Of a DNA stretch of 48,381 bases, positions 47,062-48,381 are shown piece after piece. Origin of the DNA: Patescibacteria group bacterium (GTDB lineage Bacteria; Patescibacteriota; Patescibacteriia; UBA2591; JAQWAS01). Position 1 is the first letter of the stretch. Each line of letters opens with the position of its first letter. The stretch covers positions 1 through 48,381 of the forward strand of contig JAQWAS010000001.1 in NCBI GenBank assembly GCA_028707495.1, written 5' to 3'. Under the pieces are notes generated by a model. That model did not search any database. It was not told the origin of the DNA and saw nothing but the letters and a program-made list of their open reading frames with translations. A program made the position numbers and the translations under genes.

Positions 47062-47325
47062 ATGAAAAATTTAAACAACAAACAAAAGAACTCGCCAAAG
47101 ATTTGGAATTTTGAAACATTTTTGAAGAGGTCTCAAGAGGTCCTAGGGAAACATGGCATATCGGTTACGGACGGGATGACGGACTCACAATCTACGACAG
47201 AATCGCAGATAAGCGTAGTATTTCGTCCGTTTGGTCGAGACGGGGGAAATTTTAACAAACCACAAGAATCAGACAATATCAAGAGGTTGGAGAATGAATC
47301 GTCGAATAATAATAATAAAGATTAA
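47062..47325 (+). CDS. Small protein under SAM riboswitch control, unknown
   Basis: An 87-residue hydrophilic protein. I start at ATG 47062, 13 bases after the terminator T run; an upstream in-frame start at 46960 lies inside the aptamer and is unlikely. It is basic at the N terminus (KNLNNKQKNSPKIWNFETFLKRSQEVLG), Ser/Thr/Gln-rich in the middle (GMTDSQSTTESQIS), and ends in an Asn run. No domain, membrane segment or methionine-pathway motif is seen. It could also be a minor or non-coding part, with the true target further downstream at 47423. Confidence 0.5.
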   Translation: MKNLNNKQKNSPKIWNFETFLKRSQEVLGKHGISVTDGMTDSQSTTESQISVVFRPFGRDGGNFNKPQESDNIKRLENESSNNNNKD

Positions 47326-47422
47326 TGAGTTTTTATTATAGAATATAAAATTTATTGTTTAGTTTTATGTAAGAAAATGGTAAAATATAATAAATATTAA
47401 AAATATATTTTAAATTAAATTT

Positions 47423-48381
47423 ATGAATAATATGGCAAAGATTAATTTATATGAAAATAAAATAAATGAAATTGTCGAAAGGATAATTTTAGATGCGCGT
47501 CTTTGTGTAAAAGAAGAAAACAAGAAATTGGAAGAAAAGTTTAAAAGAGATAGTGCTGAGTTTCAAGAGAAATATTTAGATATTTTATTTCAGTTTGTAT
47601 ATTTTTTTATAGATCAGTCGATAAGATTAGCAATATCAATGGACCAAAATTCCGAAAAATTTTTACCCGATGAATTGATTTCTCGTGTTGGTAAAAAATT
47701 AATTGATATGGTATTTACAGAATCAAGCGAAGAATATAAATTAAAAATTTTAGACATTTTTAATGATAAGCTTGATATTGCTATTAATAATTATAGTAAA
47801 TGCACAACATTTATGGTGAGCGACAAAGAAGATTTTGCTTACGCGGATAAATGCGCAGCGGAGATGACCAGTAAAGGATTGGTGAATTGTTTACAAGACG
47901 AAATAGCTAAAATTTTAGATGATCCGGTTGGTCTTCTGTTTTGGGAGCATATACGTATCGTAATGCAGATTTTAAATGTGTCTGAATATAAAGATTTAAT
48001 TTCTAATATATTGGAATCATTTAATCTTATAAAAACAATATTGAATGCAACAATCCCGTCAAAGGTTTCCCAATGTTTAGGTTCTTTTTCTGGTTTTATC
48101 AATAATAAATATTCTAATGATCAAATAAAGGGGTTTGATGAATTTAATGTTATTTTTAACGAAATTGAACTATTTTTTATTTATATTTTTTCTGTAATTC
48201 TTAGATTTGAGCTAAATTTTAGAGAAGAGACCACTTTTGTAATAATTAATGCTTTGGTTGATAAAATGAGTTCTTATTCTACTAGAGTTTTTTTGTCGGT
48301 TTTTAAGAAACCCAATGATTTACAAAAGGAAAAAAAATTTGAAAGTGAACTGATAGATCAATTCAAAAATAATTTTGCTAT
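47423..48381 (+). CDS. Unknown soluble protein, cut by the window end
   Basis: The frame opens at ATG 47423 (MNNMAKINLYENKINEIVER) and runs without a stop for at least 319 codons to the window end. It is alpha-helical and rich in Lys, Glu, Ile and Phe, with a few Cys (RLCV, YSKCTTF, DKCAAEM, VSQCLG). No signal peptide, no clear membrane segment and no motif I recognise. It follows the small gene by 97 bases with no terminator between, so it may be the real target of the SAM riboswitch. Confidence 0.7.
   Translation, partial: MNNMAKINLYENKINEIVERIILDARLCVKEENKKLEEKFKRDSAEFQEKYLDILFQFVYFFIDQSIRLAISMDQNSEKFLPDELISRVGKKLIDMVFTESSEEYKLKILDIFNDKLDIAINNYSKCTTFMVSDKEDFAYADKCAAEMTSKGLVNCLQDEIAKILDDPVGLLFWEHIRIVMQILNVSEYKDLISNILESFNLIKTILNATIPSKVSQCLGSFSGFINNKYSNDQIKGFDEFNVIFNEIELFFIYIFSVILRFELNFREETTFVIINALVDKMSSYSTRVFLSVFKKPNDLQKEKKFESELIDQFKNNFA

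Noticed and set aside
47839-48102. Minus-strand frame inside the long unknown gene at the window end
   Set aside because: The plus-strand frame is open for over 300 codons with normal codon use.
1-48381. CRISPR arrays
   Set aside because: All repeats seen are dispersed palindromes, one 114-bp tandem leader repeat or microsatellites; none shows regular repeat-spacer units, and no cas gene is present.

Overview
The window is AT-rich bacterial DNA with short spacers and many genes that begin without a Shine-Dalgarno sequence. It most resembles a member of the Candidate Phyla Radiation (Patescibacteria). Pointers are the DUF5667-type partner of an ECF sigma factor, the KRVFP and YLGRPADAF surface-protein modules, pyruvate phosphate dikinase as a glycolytic enzyme, and the density of small surface and glycosylation genes. 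This placement is inference from gene content; there is no rRNA gene in the window to confirm it.

Layout. (1) 1-2.5 kb: a GT4 glycosyltransferase behind a triplicated leader, a small membrane protein, and a small HTH protein on the minus strand. (2) 2.5-6 kb: repeat-rich DNA, a small membrane gene divergent from an ECF sigma factor, the overlapping DUF5667 putative anti-sigma gene, then nested palindromic elements. (3) 6-14.2 kb: cell-surface block with a 1226-residue S-layer-like protein, a TPR protein, a YLGRPADAF-repeat protein and a secreted subtilase with beta-propeller-like repeats. (4) 14.3-18.6 kb: a GIY-YIG nuclease inside a perfect inverted repeat, then GtrA, UDP-glucuronate decarboxylase-like, GT2, epimerase and DUF2304 genes, probably lipid-linked sugar supply and transfer. 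(5) 18.8-21.8 kb: PolX, a DUF559 endonuclease carried inside a dispersed palindromic repeat, a gene-less copy of the same repeat, and an orphan gene. (6) 21.8-34.6 kb: four more glycosyltransferases and a complete but scattered dTDP-rhamnose pathway (rmlC, rmlB, rmlD, rmlA), interrupted by HIT, Nudix, lipoprotein, zinc-ribbon, small orphan and SdpI genes. (7) 34.7-46.5 kb: housekeeping block with PEGA protein, murA, S41 protease, rplI, ppdK, pyrG, two tRNAs, RlpA-like protein, ftsE and ftsX. (8) 46.7-48.4 kb: tRNA-Gln, a SAM-I riboswitch with a classical terminator/antiterminator, and two unknown genes, the last cut by the window end.

How it fits together. Most of the window builds the cell envelope: peptidoglycan precursor (MurA), division (FtsEX, RlpA-like), rhamnose and uronate-derived sugars, many glycosyltransferases and large secreted proteins that could be their acceptors. 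The sigma/anti-sigma pair beside the S-layer-like gene is a plausible regulator of this surface.

The most unusual signal is mobile. Two unrelated small nucleases (DUF559 and GIY-YIG) each sit precisely between the arms of a palindromic repeat. For the DUF559 family, several gene-less copies with the same arms lie elsewhere in the window. This looks like autonomous/non-autonomous element pairs comparable in logic to REP/RAYT systems but using different nucleases. Other notable signals are the SAM riboswitch in front of an orphan gene, two long G tracts that look like phase-variation switches, a decayed second rmlB end, and a leader that triplicates a gene's own start codon.
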